Shown: positions 21,101 through 26,011 of the stretch, piece by piece
Position numbering within the stretch: the first letter of the stretch is position 1
Layout: each line of letters opens with the position of its first letter
Origin: Apostichopus parvimensis
Taxonomy: Eukaryota; Echinodermata; Holothuroidea; Aspidochirotida; Stichopodidae
DNA: 26,011 nt
Direction: 5' to 3'
Assembly (NCBI GenBank): GCA_000934455.1
Contig: KN896515.1
Coordinates: 3,874-29,884 of the forward strand
Translations under genes and position numbers: made by a program
Notes under the pieces: generated by a model
What the model was told of the DNA's origin: nothing
Seen by the model: only the letters and a program-made list of their open reading frames with translations
Database searches by the model: none

Positions 21101-23723
21101 TCAGATGTCAGAACACGTATTTGAACAACTGCTGAATGGTTACATTCGAACTGATGCAGTAAGTAGCTTCTGTTCATTTCACTGAACCCCTGTGTTTTTG
21201 ACGGCATAGGAATTTTAATAACATTCAATTGGATTCTGCATATGATGTATATGCATGAAAATATATATGTTAGCGAAATAAGATCAACAACTTTTCACTG
21301 AGTTTACGTTATTCTTAAACCTTTTCATGACATATTGTTTTGGAGGCACCTGATTATTTCCATACAGAAGATTTTTATGAGCTATATCAGTCTTCCCTGT
21401 AAAATTAGCTTTTCACGGTTACTTATATGCACCTGTCGAAGTACTACTATTGCTGCACATCACAGCTGAGAGGAGTAATAATGCCATACCCCACCCAATT
21501 AGCTGAGCACATTAAACAAATTACAGGATCGTATGTAGTTATGGCTTGGTCAAAGGTGTGGGTAGAAGGGATAATTCGGTGAGGGTCGGAAAGTTTCGTA
21601 TATATATAGAGTTGAAAATCATTTCGTTTTAATGTAATAATGTTTGTTGCTTTCATTAGTGGAACAAAGAAAATTGGATTCGCTACGTGGCTTCACTTTC
21701 ACTTGAAAAATTGGTAAGTCGATAAACTGTTGGTTTCCTAAATTAAATTATACTTCCCTGATTCGAGTACTTTTACGAGTTTGAACCATGTGTTTCTAAC
21801 TTGTTAAACCTTAGTCACTTGTCAATGAATATTTTTTAATATGCTTGCGTCTGTCACCAATCTATCATGATTCCGAATCAAGCTTTGTTTTAGGAACTGT
21901 TATATAGGATATAGCACTGGCACTGGCATCAAACAAACTTATTCACTCTCAAGCCCAGTCCCCTTAACACCGAGACTGTTACCGTATGATCATGACGATG
22001 GTACATCAAGAACAGGTACTGAACATTATCTTAGCAAAATGGCAGGAAGCCAATCACAATCAAGTTTTCTTTCTCTTTATATAAATACAATTTTGCCCTT
22101 TATGAAGTTTCATGTTTTCGATTTCCCGGGATATAATCAATGTCGTCAAATACCACTGCTTTCCAGGTGGCCGTTCTTCGGGCTAATTGAACGCAATTAG
22201 TAAGACTTGATTAATGTAGTAACGTTAAGTTATGAAAGTCCTTAATCAATTACGAAGTAAAAAATACACAAACTAGCCTACATGATGAATTTGGATAGTG
22301 CAAAATTTTCTACAAGGTGCATATGTTTTACCACTTATGGAAACAACACACCCTTTTCTCTTTTGTGGCTTTTGATTCATTCAAGTATTCAATCGAGCTG
22401 TACAACTTATATCAATTAACAACAGGTTTCAATTGTTGTTTTTTACGTTCCGGGCCGACCCATTCATCACCGTTTTCTGTTTCCATTCATAGATCGGAGA
22501 AAACATGAAGGACAAACTACTTAATCACATTAGAAAATCGTATAAGGTAATTTGTGTTTTCCAAGATACGTTCTGTGACCTCAGTGCGAGGTTGATTTTC
22601 GTTGTAAGAAGTTGACTAAACTGTTACCAAATCGTTTGCTACATAAATTCTATTTACGTTGAAACAATTAACACCAAACTTCTCCCTTTTCAATGAATGA
22701 AGTACTGATTTATGTTTATACGTTACATGATTGTATCGCAAAAAAATTCTTTCAACGAATCGACCGACATGCTGCTATATGTTTACAGTGTTAACATAAA
22801 CGTATAGTTGTATTCCTTTACAACCAAAGCTATAAACAAAGTCAAATTTACTTTCTTTCCTTCTTTTGCTACCACAATAGATGAATAAGGGTGAAATGAA
22901 AGCTATACTAGATTCGTCCGGTCTGGTAAGTTTGAATTCATTGATTGGTGCTAAGACACTATGTTTCAGTGTATATGACACCTAAAAAAAAACACAAAAC
23001 AAAAGAAAAAAAAAAAAAAAAAATATGTGTGTCACACGCGCCCCTACACACAGACACATGTAGACAGAAACAAACAGAAAAAAAAAAATACACAAAAATG
23101 CACACAAAAAAAACAAAAAAACACACAAATTTTCTCCACATTTTTTTGTGAATACACGTGTGGATCATTTCCTTTAAACATGAATGTAAACGGACAATAA
23201 TTGTTTTTCTTGTATCCGTGTAGATGGACTTGGAAGCTCGGCAAACGTTTATGAACAGCATGAAGGTATTATAAAGTAAACTTTCTTACCAGAACAAATA
23301 TCTTATTTATATGTTAACCACACTGTTTCCAAGCCTCGTCCTTTGTTGAATGCAAAAAGTTCCACTCACTCGACTCATCATGATCGAGAAGCTATTGCTA
23401 CTAATCTTTCCCGAAATTAACCTTTCATTTCATTAGAGATGGAATATGCTTGTAAATTCCCGTTAACATTATCTAGCGCATCTGCAGTTTCTTTCACGTT
23501 AACCTCCGGTGGTGGATATAGACAAGACTTATAGTAAACAAGCTCTCTTAGTCACATATGCGAACAAGTTGCCGCTCATTAACAACTACCATTCAAGAGA
23601 GTAGCTAACAGTACTGTTAATAATTACAGACTTTCACCAATCTCAGTCTCAATCTTCTTCTTTTTTACATTTCTAAATATTTCAGTTTTAAAGAAGATGG
23701 ATACTTTTCTTGACAGCGGTTAG
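6127..23723 (+). CDS. Ig-like type I receptor with microexon-encoded repeat tail (gene span)
   Basis: Exons in order are: signal peptide (6127..6196), three Ig-like exons (6735..7052, 7880..8512, 8856..9191), transmembrane exon (9880..9996), basic juxtamembrane exon (from 10490), then about 26 small exons up to the last stop near 23690-23723. The signal, Ig and TM exons all join in phase 1, the classic arrangement for shuffled Ig exons. Everything after the juxtamembrane exon joins in phase 0. The internal microexons sum to about 459 codons and each mostly encodes one 18-residue repeat with the pattern hydrophobic-x4-hydrophobic-x2/3-hydrophobic-x3-hydrophobic. By topology the repeats are cytoplasmic. 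The extracellular part suggests ligand or cell-surface recognition; the tail has no family I recognise. Three stop-containing exons (12549, 13440, 17639) lie inside the span, so either they are alternative ends or the span includes more than one transcription unit. No separate downstream start exon was found. Confidence 0.7.
6735..7052 (+). CDS. Receptor exon 2: Ig-like domain 1
   Basis: This 318 nt phase 1-1 exon encodes one Ig-like fold. A B-strand Cys (AVITCKYDRN), a C-strand Trp (HTVRWYF) and a late DGSMVINEVNLSHERSYAV segment match V/I-set spacing. The place where the F-strand Cys is expected reads SYAVSI, so the canonical disulfide is missing. Another Cys lies 15 residues before the B-strand Cys (AECEEKYY) and could be its partner. 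One N-glycosylation motif (NLS) is present. The acceptor is CCTGCACAG and the donor is TTGG|GTAAGC. Confidence 0.8.
7880..8512 (+). CDS. Receptor exon 3: two Ig-like domains
   Basis: The exon is 633 nt, phase 1-1, after a strong pyrimidine tract ending TTTTTTTCCCAG. The first domain has a cysteine cluster (CMSSPSFCEQ, then NTVMCIAKD) and a later FLTCSASG. The second domain has RFQIKCPMND, two middle cysteines (HLPCAAKFNCKV) and an F-strand-like DERSFECISSD. N-glycosylation motifs include NGT, NDT, NAS and NGT. Neither domain has a clear C-strand Trp, so these are divergent Ig-like domains, and assignment rests on Cys spacing, strand-like alternation and context. Confidence 0.75.
8856..9191 (+). 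CDS. Receptor exon 4: membrane-proximal Ig-like domain
   Basis: The exon is 336 nt, phase 1-1, between TTCATCTTCAG and CCTAA|GTATGT. The peptide contains INGCEKVEQCIKYSSL and then GTINCSISGARPP for the B strand. The end of the domain has TFCTLLSVEYEIKRCG and KVVFMCLPVPH. The C-x5-C-x11-C start resembles the C-x6-C-x12-C start of exon 3, which argues that the two exons are related by duplication. NCS and NGT are N-glycosylation motifs. Confidence 0.75.
9880..9996 (+). CDS. Receptor exon 5: stalk and transmembrane helix
   Basis: After the acceptor TTCGTTTCCAG the peptide reads EEVCPLEQWNNA, then the membrane helix GLAVAIIIIIGITVFVAVGV, then AICVYK. The polarity after the helix (YK, then Lys/Arg-rich sequence in the next exon) gives a type I orientation. 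Two donor/acceptor pairs keep the frame: 9996|GTATGG to 10490 (phase 1, reads VYKLQRNKKK) or 10001|GTGATT to 10495 (phase 0, reads KCMRNKKK). The first is preferred because it keeps the phase-1 rule and the better acceptor. Confidence 0.85.
10490..10575 (+). CDS. Receptor exon 6: basic juxtamembrane segment
   Basis: This reads QRNKKKNRTSNGPDKEDAEE and then TVPMMCTN, with donor AAAT|GTATGT in phase 0. The basic cluster just after the membrane helix fits a stop-transfer sequence. It is the adaptor exon that changes phase: it enters in phase 1 (or 0 at the alternative start 10495) and leaves in phase 0, after which all exons are phase 0-0. Confidence 0.75.
11044..11100 (+). CDS. Microexon 1 (57 nt), duplicated cassette copy A
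   Basis: It lies between CAACGACAG and GCAG|GTAAAG and encodes KNQDFTDSNVKTKKLKKKQ. The peptide is very basic. Exon and flanking introns are repeated at 11383. Confidence 0.75.
11383..11439 (+). CDS. Microexon 2 (57 nt), duplicated cassette copy B
   Basis: It encodes KNQYFTDSNVTSKKSKEMQ between CAACGACAG and GCAG|GTAAAA. Twelve of 19 residues match copy A and the flanking intron sequence is also alike, showing a genomic tandem duplication. Confidence 0.75.
11537..11593 (+). pseudogene. Decayed third copy of the duplicated microexon
   Basis: Nineteen codons (KNKHFPDPGVTLRKLPKST) line up base for base with the copies at 11044 and 11383. The acceptor CGACAG has become ATCGT with no AG, and the donor GTAAA has become TCTGT. 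The frame is still open, so loss of splicing came before loss of the reading frame. Confidence 0.75.
12050..12103 (+). CDS. Microexon 3 (54 nt, phase 0-0)
   Basis: Acceptor TTCTTCCTTTGCAG and donor ACG|GTAAGA. It encodes IKLENSFSTFCIKCKDGT and is the first exon with the exact 54 nt length. Confidence 0.8.
12376..12429 (+). CDS. Microexon 4 (54 nt, phase 0-0)
   Basis: Acceptor TTCTTACTTCAAG and donor AAG|GTATGT. It encodes ATVQDLQALLSAFCCNTK, with the repeat pattern L6, LL9-10 and F13. Confidence 0.8.
12549..12629 (+). CDS. Stop-containing exon I (possible alternative C-terminus)
   Basis: After TTTGTGCAG, 26 codons are followed by TAA. The peptide ends PRHTLLEGIPRLIKEFFQ. The stop sits in CAATAAGAT, which is a perfect CAA|GTAAGAT donor minus its G. 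It may be a true terminal exon created by donor loss, or a poison exon skipped in the long transcript. No AATAAA lies close behind. Confidence 0.6.
   Translation, partial: GSQVDPRNPRHTLLEGIPRLIKEFFQ
12992..13048 (+). CDS. Microexon 5 (57 nt, phase 0-0)
   Basis: Acceptor TTTCAATTTAAAG and donor AAA|GTAAGT. It encodes GDSFDLLQSLVTQMQADYK. Confidence 0.75.
13440..13484 (+). CDS. Stop-containing exon II (possible alternative C-terminus)
   Basis: After TTTCAATTTCTAG the frame reads IKHYTMGVQEVGIK and then TAA. The stop lies in AAATAATAT, again where a donor lacking its first G would stand. The 3' part of this exon is copied in the 231 bp duplication that follows. It may be a real end or a broken exon. 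Confidence 0.5.
   Translation: MKHYTMGVQEVGIK
13458..13919 (+). repeat. 231 bp direct tandem duplication
   Basis: Copy 1 (13458-13688) and copy 2 (13689-13919) are almost identical. Three substitutions were seen by eye, and both carry a run of 11 C. The unit starts inside stop-containing exon II and ends in the 18 bp minisatellite. The near identity implies a recent event or an assembly artefact. Confidence 0.9.
13843..13993 (+). repeat. 18 bp minisatellite
   Basis: Units of TTGTATTATCTAACCTAA, with a CTTA variant in place of CTAA, repeat about eight times here and about four times in the first copy at 13613-13688. A long apparent ORF through this region (repeated SNLIVL) is a product of the 18 bp period and is not a gene. 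Confidence 0.9.
14016..14066 (+). CDS. Microexon 6 (51 nt, phase 0-0)
   Basis: Acceptor TGTACATTTGCAG and donor AAA|GTATGT. It encodes TLRCMMTLFAAIEPKAK. Confidence 0.75.
14388..14426 (+). CDS. Microexon 7 (39 nt, phase 0-0)
   Basis: Acceptor TATCTATTTCCAG and donor CAG|GTCAGT. It encodes GVEILRTIVEVKQ and is the shortest member of the array. Confidence 0.75.
14562..14615 (+). CDS. Microexon 8 (54 nt, phase 0-0)
   Basis: Acceptor TTTCTATATATAG and donor CAG|GTAACA. It encodes LSDDEYLEITGEMFSTEQ. The intron before it is only 135 nt. Confidence 0.75.
14965..15018 (+). CDS. Microexon 9 (54 nt, phase 0-0)
   Basis: Acceptor TCTCCTTTACAACAG and donor CTG|GTGAGT. It encodes ITIQQYALITSPLLKEEL, close to the repeat consensus (I1, Y6, I9, L13, L14). 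Confidence 0.8.
15214..15270 (+). CDS. Microexon 10 (57 nt, phase 0-0)
   Basis: Acceptor TTTATTTTCTTTGAAG and donor AAG|GTAAGG. It encodes VQFQRIYDEITKYTKKEDK. Confidence 0.8.
15628..15681 (+). CDS. Microexon 11 (54 nt, phase 0-0)
   Basis: Acceptor TTTTATTTTGCCACAG and donor GCT|GTGAGT. It encodes YKHKKITDVLLHYFILGA. Confidence 0.8.
15945..15998 (+). CDS. Microexon 12 (54 nt, phase 0-0; competing inner donor)
   Basis: Acceptor TTCTTCAAACTAG. It encodes ISNDIVFKNISFHGVGKK with donor AAG|GTAATT. A stronger-looking donor, TCG|GTAAGA, lies eight bases earlier at 15991; its use would leave phase 1 and shift the frame. Confidence 0.75.
16191..16232 (+). repeat. Two direct 20 bp repeats in an intron
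   Basis: ATATTATTGAATGTTTGCTG occurs at 16191 and again at 16213, separated by AG. It is a small tandem duplication of period 22. Confidence 0.9.
16443..16490 (+). CDS. Microexon 13 (48 nt, phase 0-0)
   Basis: Acceptor CTTGGTTGTTTACAG and donor AAG|GTTGGT (weak). It encodes VPYPYLLQSIHECYIK. Confidence 0.75.
16651..16707 (+). CDS. Microexon 14 (57 nt, phase 0-0)
   Basis: Acceptor TACTTTTCAATACAG and donor TTG|GTATGT. It encodes EPERQNVYTLLQQLVSKVL, clearly an amphipathic helix. Confidence 0.8.
17085..17295 (+). repeat. Dispersed repeat copy in an intron
   Basis: This 0.2 kb patch has a base composition unlike the AT-rich intron around it. It contains AAGTGCCTTGCTCAAGGACA followed by a degenerate TCTGGATTCGAAC. 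From memory, similar phrases recur in dispersed repeats of marine invertebrates and fish. A 73-codon ORF across it (17002-17223) is not a gene. The class of element is not determined. Confidence 0.55.
17419..17472 (+). CDS. Microexon 15 (54 nt, phase 0-0)
   Basis: Acceptor TCTCATATACTAG and donor AAG|GTAAAT. It encodes TTEDDFREKLIESLQNNK. Confidence 0.8.
17639..17761 (+). CDS. Stop-containing exon III (possible alternative C-terminus)
   Basis: After AAAAATCTTTTTAG there are 40 codons and TAA. The peptide starts FSKKETMITREASRILWK and ends MMLQALQQLANAS, about two repeat lengths and helical in character. The stop overlaps TCGTAACC, a weak donor-like sequence. An AATAAA lies at 18046, 285 nt downstream, so this is the best candidate for a real alternative terminal exon. 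Confidence 0.65.
   Translation, partial: FSKKETMITREASRILWKKSIITQNHQMMLQALQQLANAS
18034..18111 (+). CDS. Possible extra microexon (78 nt, phase 0-0)
   Basis: The segment is open for 26 codons and ends in a good donor, CAA|GTAAGC. Its core is NKFLLIIQRTLLPVVAAPMY, strongly hydrophobic. The acceptor TTTAGCAAG has a poor pyrimidine tract. The AATAAA at 18046 lies inside it, so it cannot coexist with termination there. Confidence 0.3.
18046..18051 (+). terminator. Possible polyadenylation signal for stop-containing exon III
   Basis: AATAAA lies 285 nt after the TAA at 17761. No downstream GU-rich element was confirmed. Confidence 0.3.
18337..18390 (+). CDS. Microexon 16 (54 nt, phase 0-0)
   Basis: Acceptor TTTTCCAATTCAG and donor ACA|GTAAGT. 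It encodes DVTRVFLQVLVFSFNKNT. Confidence 0.8.
18507..18603. repeat. 97 bp inverted repeat with inner hairpin
   Basis: Arms at 18507-18527 and 18583-18603 pair at about 17 of 21 positions, with the core CCTGACGAC / GTCGTCAGG perfect. The left arm also folds on itself (GACCTAAAAGGTC). It could be a small MITE-like insertion or the hairpin end of a retroelement. Confidence 0.6.
18730..18783 (+). CDS. Microexon 17 (54 nt, phase 0-0)
   Basis: Acceptor TCTTCCCCCTTTCAG and donor ATG|GTAAGT. It encodes FPREAFSDIIVGSIEGEM. Confidence 0.8.
18950..19003 (+). CDS. Microexon 18 (54 nt, phase 0-0)
   Basis: Acceptor TTTTGTTGCGCTTCAG and donor TGG|GTGAGT. It encodes IQKPDYHKTIVSFEKESW. Confidence 0.8.
19293..19346 (+). 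CDS. Microexon 19 (54 nt, phase 0-0)
   Basis: Acceptor TTTCTTCTATTACAG and donor TTC|GTAAGT. It encodes LSTKSFLELLHMSLKEKF, the best match to the consensus. Confidence 0.85.
19457..19511 (+). pseudogene. Out-of-phase microexon (54 nt plus one base)
   Basis: After CTCGTTTATAAG the segment encodes RWNGGLKELLIELEQDTT, exactly 18 residues that fit the repeat (L6, L9, L10, L13). The only GT donor comes one base late (ACTG|GTAAAC), making the exon 55 nt and shifting the frame if used. It is probably an exon broken by a one-base insertion at the donor. Confidence 0.5.
20114..20167 (+). CDS. Microexon 20 (54 nt, phase 0-0)
   Basis: Acceptor TTTTTCCATATTGCAG and donor AAA|GTATGT. It encodes ITDGIYSVEIQNLIKEKK. 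Confidence 0.8.
20594..20650 (+). CDS. Microexon 21 (57 nt, phase 0-0)
   Basis: Acceptor ATTTGCTCTGCAG and donor CTC|GTAAGT. It encodes LKVRDIVNPELKIILKENL. Confidence 0.8.
21105..21158 (+). CDS. Microexon 22 (54 nt, phase 0-0)
   Basis: Acceptor CAATCTAATTTCAG and donor GCA|GTAAGT. It encodes MSEHVFEQLLNGYIRTDA. Confidence 0.8.
21660..21713 (+). CDS. Microexon 23 (54 nt, phase 0-0)
   Basis: Acceptor TTTGTTGCTTTCATTAG and donor TTG|GTAAGT. It encodes WNKENWIRYVASLSLEKL. Confidence 0.8.
22493..22546 (+). CDS. Microexon 24 (54 nt, phase 0-0)
   Basis: Acceptor TCTGTTTCCATTCATAG and donor AAG|GTAATT. It encodes IGENMKDKLLNHIRKSYK. Confidence 0.8.
22881..22925 (+). CDS. Microexon 25 (45 nt, phase 0-0)
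   Basis: Acceptor TTTTGCTACCACAATAG and donor CTG|GTAAGT. It encodes MNKGEMKAILDSSGL. Confidence 0.75.
22983..23130 (+). repeat. A-rich / CA-rich low-complexity tract
   Basis: Poly-A runs of up to 18 bases alternate with ACAC and CACAGACAC blocks. The ORFs on both strands here (Lys-rich on +, Phe/Cys-rich on -) are composition artefacts. Confidence 0.9.
23224..23265 (+). CDS. Microexon 26 (42 nt, phase 0-0)
   Basis: Acceptor TTGTATCCGTGTAG and donor AAG|GTATTA. It encodes MDLEARQTFMNSMK. Repeats shorten toward the end of the array. Confidence 0.7.
23686..23723 (+). CDS. Last coding exon, two possible acceptors
   Basis: With the strong acceptor AATATTTCAG (exon from 23686) the frame reads Phe then TAA. 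With the acceptor eight bases later (TTTTAAAG, exon from 23694) it reads KMDTFLDSG then TAG at 23721. Either ends the protein within ten residues. The first acceptor has the better consensus. Confidence 0.55.
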
Positions 23724-24450
23724 GTACGGACACAGTACGTCACGTGACAGCCAACGAAATACCGTCACATTTATATTTCATATACAAATTCCTCCTCATA
23801 GGTACCAATACATATTAGCGTTATGAACAACGCAGTCCCTCGAATGTTTTTCCCGAAAACGAAACACGAATTAAAAGTATTGGAAACTTTTTAAAAATGA
23901 TGTTGCCAAGTGATGTCATTACTTTAACGTATAATATTGTAGTAGACTAGTGTAAAATATAACTGTAATTATGCAAATGAAATGCAAAATAATTGTTTAT
24001 ATTTTATATCCTATGTCTTGATTATTGTATACCTTATGTACTTTCGGTACCTTTGCCTCTTACGCTAAATTTAATATTGGTTTCAAAGAAAGAAGTTCAT
24101 ATAAGTCTATGGAAAAAAATACATACTAAAATGAGTTCAAATCTATGTTTTTTGTTCTTACGTTAGATTAATGCCAAACACGAAGGTTACAGTATTACGG
24201 TTTTAAGGTTACGGATATTGGACTAGAGAAGACCACAATATCATAAGCTTCTGGTGGATTTTGTTGCGAGAATGTTCAACAACATTTTTGTATTATAATT
24301 GTTCATCTGGAACATGTTGGACATTTTCCTACATATATAGAACGTTCGTACCATATTCATATAGTTTTGGAAATGTTTGTACATTTTGCAATTAATATTT
24401 ATTGTATATTCTGCTTTCGACAAAATGTTTTTGATTGTTACGTAATTTGC

Positions 24451-24456
24451 AATAAA
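24451..24456 (+). terminator. Polyadenylation signal AATAAA
   Basis: AATAAA lies about 730 nt after the final stop, followed by a T-rich stretch (ATTTGTATCTAATG). It is the clearest canonical signal found downstream of the array. Confidence 0.45.
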
Positions 24457-24898
24457 TATTTGTATCTAATGTAAAGTACTCACAAATCACGTGAATTGAA
24501 TAGGGTTAAAATTGATGTAGTTAGTAATTCATGTATGAACCGCTTTAACATAAACGTTACGTCACCTTCTTTGTCATTTAAAGTTGATCTGCTCTCTTCG
24601 TTTAACGGTGACGATAATGATGACTTTTTAAAATTGTAAAACCACCATTAATGGTGTCGTAGACTAGACTTAATAAATGGTATTGACCCACCCAACTCCA
24701 AAGGAAATATATAACCTGCTTCTACACTTAATGGAAGACTATTTGGACCGGCATTTAGATTTTCGGATAGTTTAGTTGAAGTGCGTCTGAAAAAGCTGAT
24801 TACAAACTGCAGAGTAAAATAAAAATAGATGACGGAAGTAACAGTCATTTAGTTGCCACAGTTTTATTCCAACGTCTATACAACATATTCAGGAGTCG

Positions 24899-25093
24899 AT
24901 GCAGAAATTGTCTGTCCGAGTAAACACAATTACTAACCAGGTCAAAAATATGGAAGACCGACTAGATCATCAATATCGTGAGAGGAACAGATCAGAATCT
25001 CGCGATCGCTCATATCGCAGTAGATATGATCGTTCACAAAGCTCTAAGCGTGGCAAAGTACCTGGCTCACCACGATACGAATATTCAATCTAA
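24899..25093 (+). CDS. RS-rich small ORF, possible retroelement relic
   Basis: Sixty-four codons begin with a coiled-coil-like stretch (VNTITNQVKNMEDRLDHQY), then a basic RS/RD region (RNRSESRDRSYRSRYDRSQ) and SKRGKVPGSPRYEYSI. The frame is open back to 24838. Coiled coil plus an Arg/Ser-rich stretch occurs in gag-like ORFs of retroelements and also in splicing proteins. No adjoining pol-like sequence was found. A cryptic 48 nt phase-0 exon (acceptor ATATTCAG, donor CAG|GTCAAA) is another reading. Confidence 0.3.
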   Translation: MQKLSVRVNTITNQVKNMEDRLDHQYRERNRSESRDRSYRSRYDRSQSSKRGKVPGSPRYEYSI

Positions 25094-26011
25094 ATACTAA
25101 CTTGTTCAGACAAAACAGGCTACCTTTAACTTATCGTAGTAGTAGATATAAGTTTGTTATTATTGATCATGTCAGCAAGAATATACAATACTTGATCAAA
25201 GGACAGAAACAATTACAAAGTGTTTCCTTTAAAGGTTATATTCATTAACATTCCAGACAATTTCCGTACCGATCAAGGTCCACGATTTGAAAGGAAACTG
25301 AAAAAGATTCAAATAGCATTCTCTTTTTTGTCTTGTTCTTTAATGAGTTTATTTGAAGTCACTGAACTACCATTTTACCGCTTGTTTACTTGTCAACATT
25401 TAAAAATACATGCGTGTTATGTCAATCTCCTTTTCATTGTTTTGGCGGAAAGTGGAATATAACTGTGATCTAACTATAGATAAAATATCAATTAAGAAAA
25501 CCTAAGTATAAGGTAGCTAAAAATCAATGTATTTGCGCTTCAAAAATACAATAATTTACCATTTGCTTTGTGTATTCTTGCAACAAGGACATGTTTATCC
25601 CACGTTCAATTTTAATGGTCACAATCATAAAGAGTACTGGTTTGTTAAATAAAAGTCAAGGAGCATATAATCCAACTAGGAATATTATGTCAGCTTGCAT
25701 TGCATTGTATAGGATTAGTTTGAAATATAGAACAAACCATCAGGCATTGGTGTTCACAGTTTTATTTTTACTGCATAAGGTAAAGAGGGGGAAATATGAA
25801 ATTATGGCGATGGATCTTTAACAAACGGTGAATATTCTTCATATTAATACAAACATACTTCTTTTCAGAATGCATGTTTGTCTCTTTTACATGAACAGCT
25901 ATTCCTATTTTTACATATTTTTACATAAACACGTCAGAACAAACTCTGCAAGCTTATGAGCATAAATTTATGTCGATCAGGCATTCATGGAACCACAATT
26001 ATCACGTTTAA

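Larger units (their letters stand above)
23724..26011. other. 3' flank without a recognised gene
   Basis: AT-rich sequence follows the last stop. Apart from the AATAAA at 24451 and the RS-rich ORF at 24899 I see no supported feature. ORFs at 25220-25462 and 25570-25821 show no domain, splice context or repeat similarity. Confidence 0.55.

Noticed and set aside
22317-22508. ORF containing YSIELYNLYQLTTG as an extra exon
   Set aside because: A 40 nt segment lies between possible splice sites, but the donor is weak, the phase is wrong and the repeat pattern fits poorly.
22959-23261. Phe/Cys-rich minus-strand ORFs
   Set aside because: They are translations of the A-rich and CA-rich tract and carry no independent signal.
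12050-23265. Collagen gene, suggested by the 54 nt exons
   Set aside because: No exon shows Gly at every third residue. The peptides are helical and rich in Leu, Lys and Glu.
25220-25821. Two ORFs in the 3' flank
   Set aside because: No domain, splice site pattern or composition shift separates them from random open frames in AT-rich DNA.

Overview
The window is eukaryotic genomic DNA, AT-rich, with short exons bounded by GT/AG introns and no bacterial-type gene packing. Immunoglobulin-type receptor exons, a receptor-type protein kinase 3' end and marine-invertebrate-style dispersed repeats suggest an invertebrate deuterostome, possibly an echinoderm. That placement is an inference; nothing here fixes the species. 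Two genes are recognisable, both on the + strand.

Region 1 (1-1311) holds the last three visible coding exons of a protein kinase gene. They encode the end of the catalytic domain (subdomain XI, CLTYRPDDRPS) and a short acidic, tyrosine-containing tail. Region 2 (1312-6126) is 4.8 kb with no convincing gene. It contains a G-quadruplex-prone G-rich patch, a short CTTAG-type tandem repeat and one weak minus-strand small ORF.

Region 3 (6127-23723) reads as one unusual gene. Its first part is a conventional type I membrane receptor: a signal-peptide exon, three Ig-like exons (one carrying two domains) and a transmembrane exon, all joined in phase 1. After the membrane the architecture changes. 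About 26 internal microexons follow, 15 of exactly 54 nt, six of 57 nt and five of 39-51 nt, and every one begins and ends in phase 0. Nearly every exon encodes one copy of an 18-residue repeat with hydrophobic residues near positions 1, 6, 9/10 and 13/14 and a polar, Lys/Glu-rich end. This is a one-exon-one-repeat array on the cytoplasmic side of an Ig receptor. Exons of 54 nt recall fibrillar collagen genes, but there is no Gly-X-Y.

The array looks evolutionarily active. A ~340 bp exon-intron unit occurs in two good copies plus a third whose splice sites are gone. A 231 bp near-identical duplication copies part of a stop-containing exon. Three exons inside the array end in TAA exactly where a GTAA donor lacking its first G would lie. 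Several further exon-like segments have lost phase. Because all intact exons are symmetric, any of them can be skipped or included without a frameshift, so the locus could encode many tail lengths and several alternative ends.

Region 4 (23724-26011) is the 3' flank, with a polyadenylation signal near 24451 and a short RS-rich ORF that may be a retroelement relic. No tRNA, rRNA or CRISPR array was seen.
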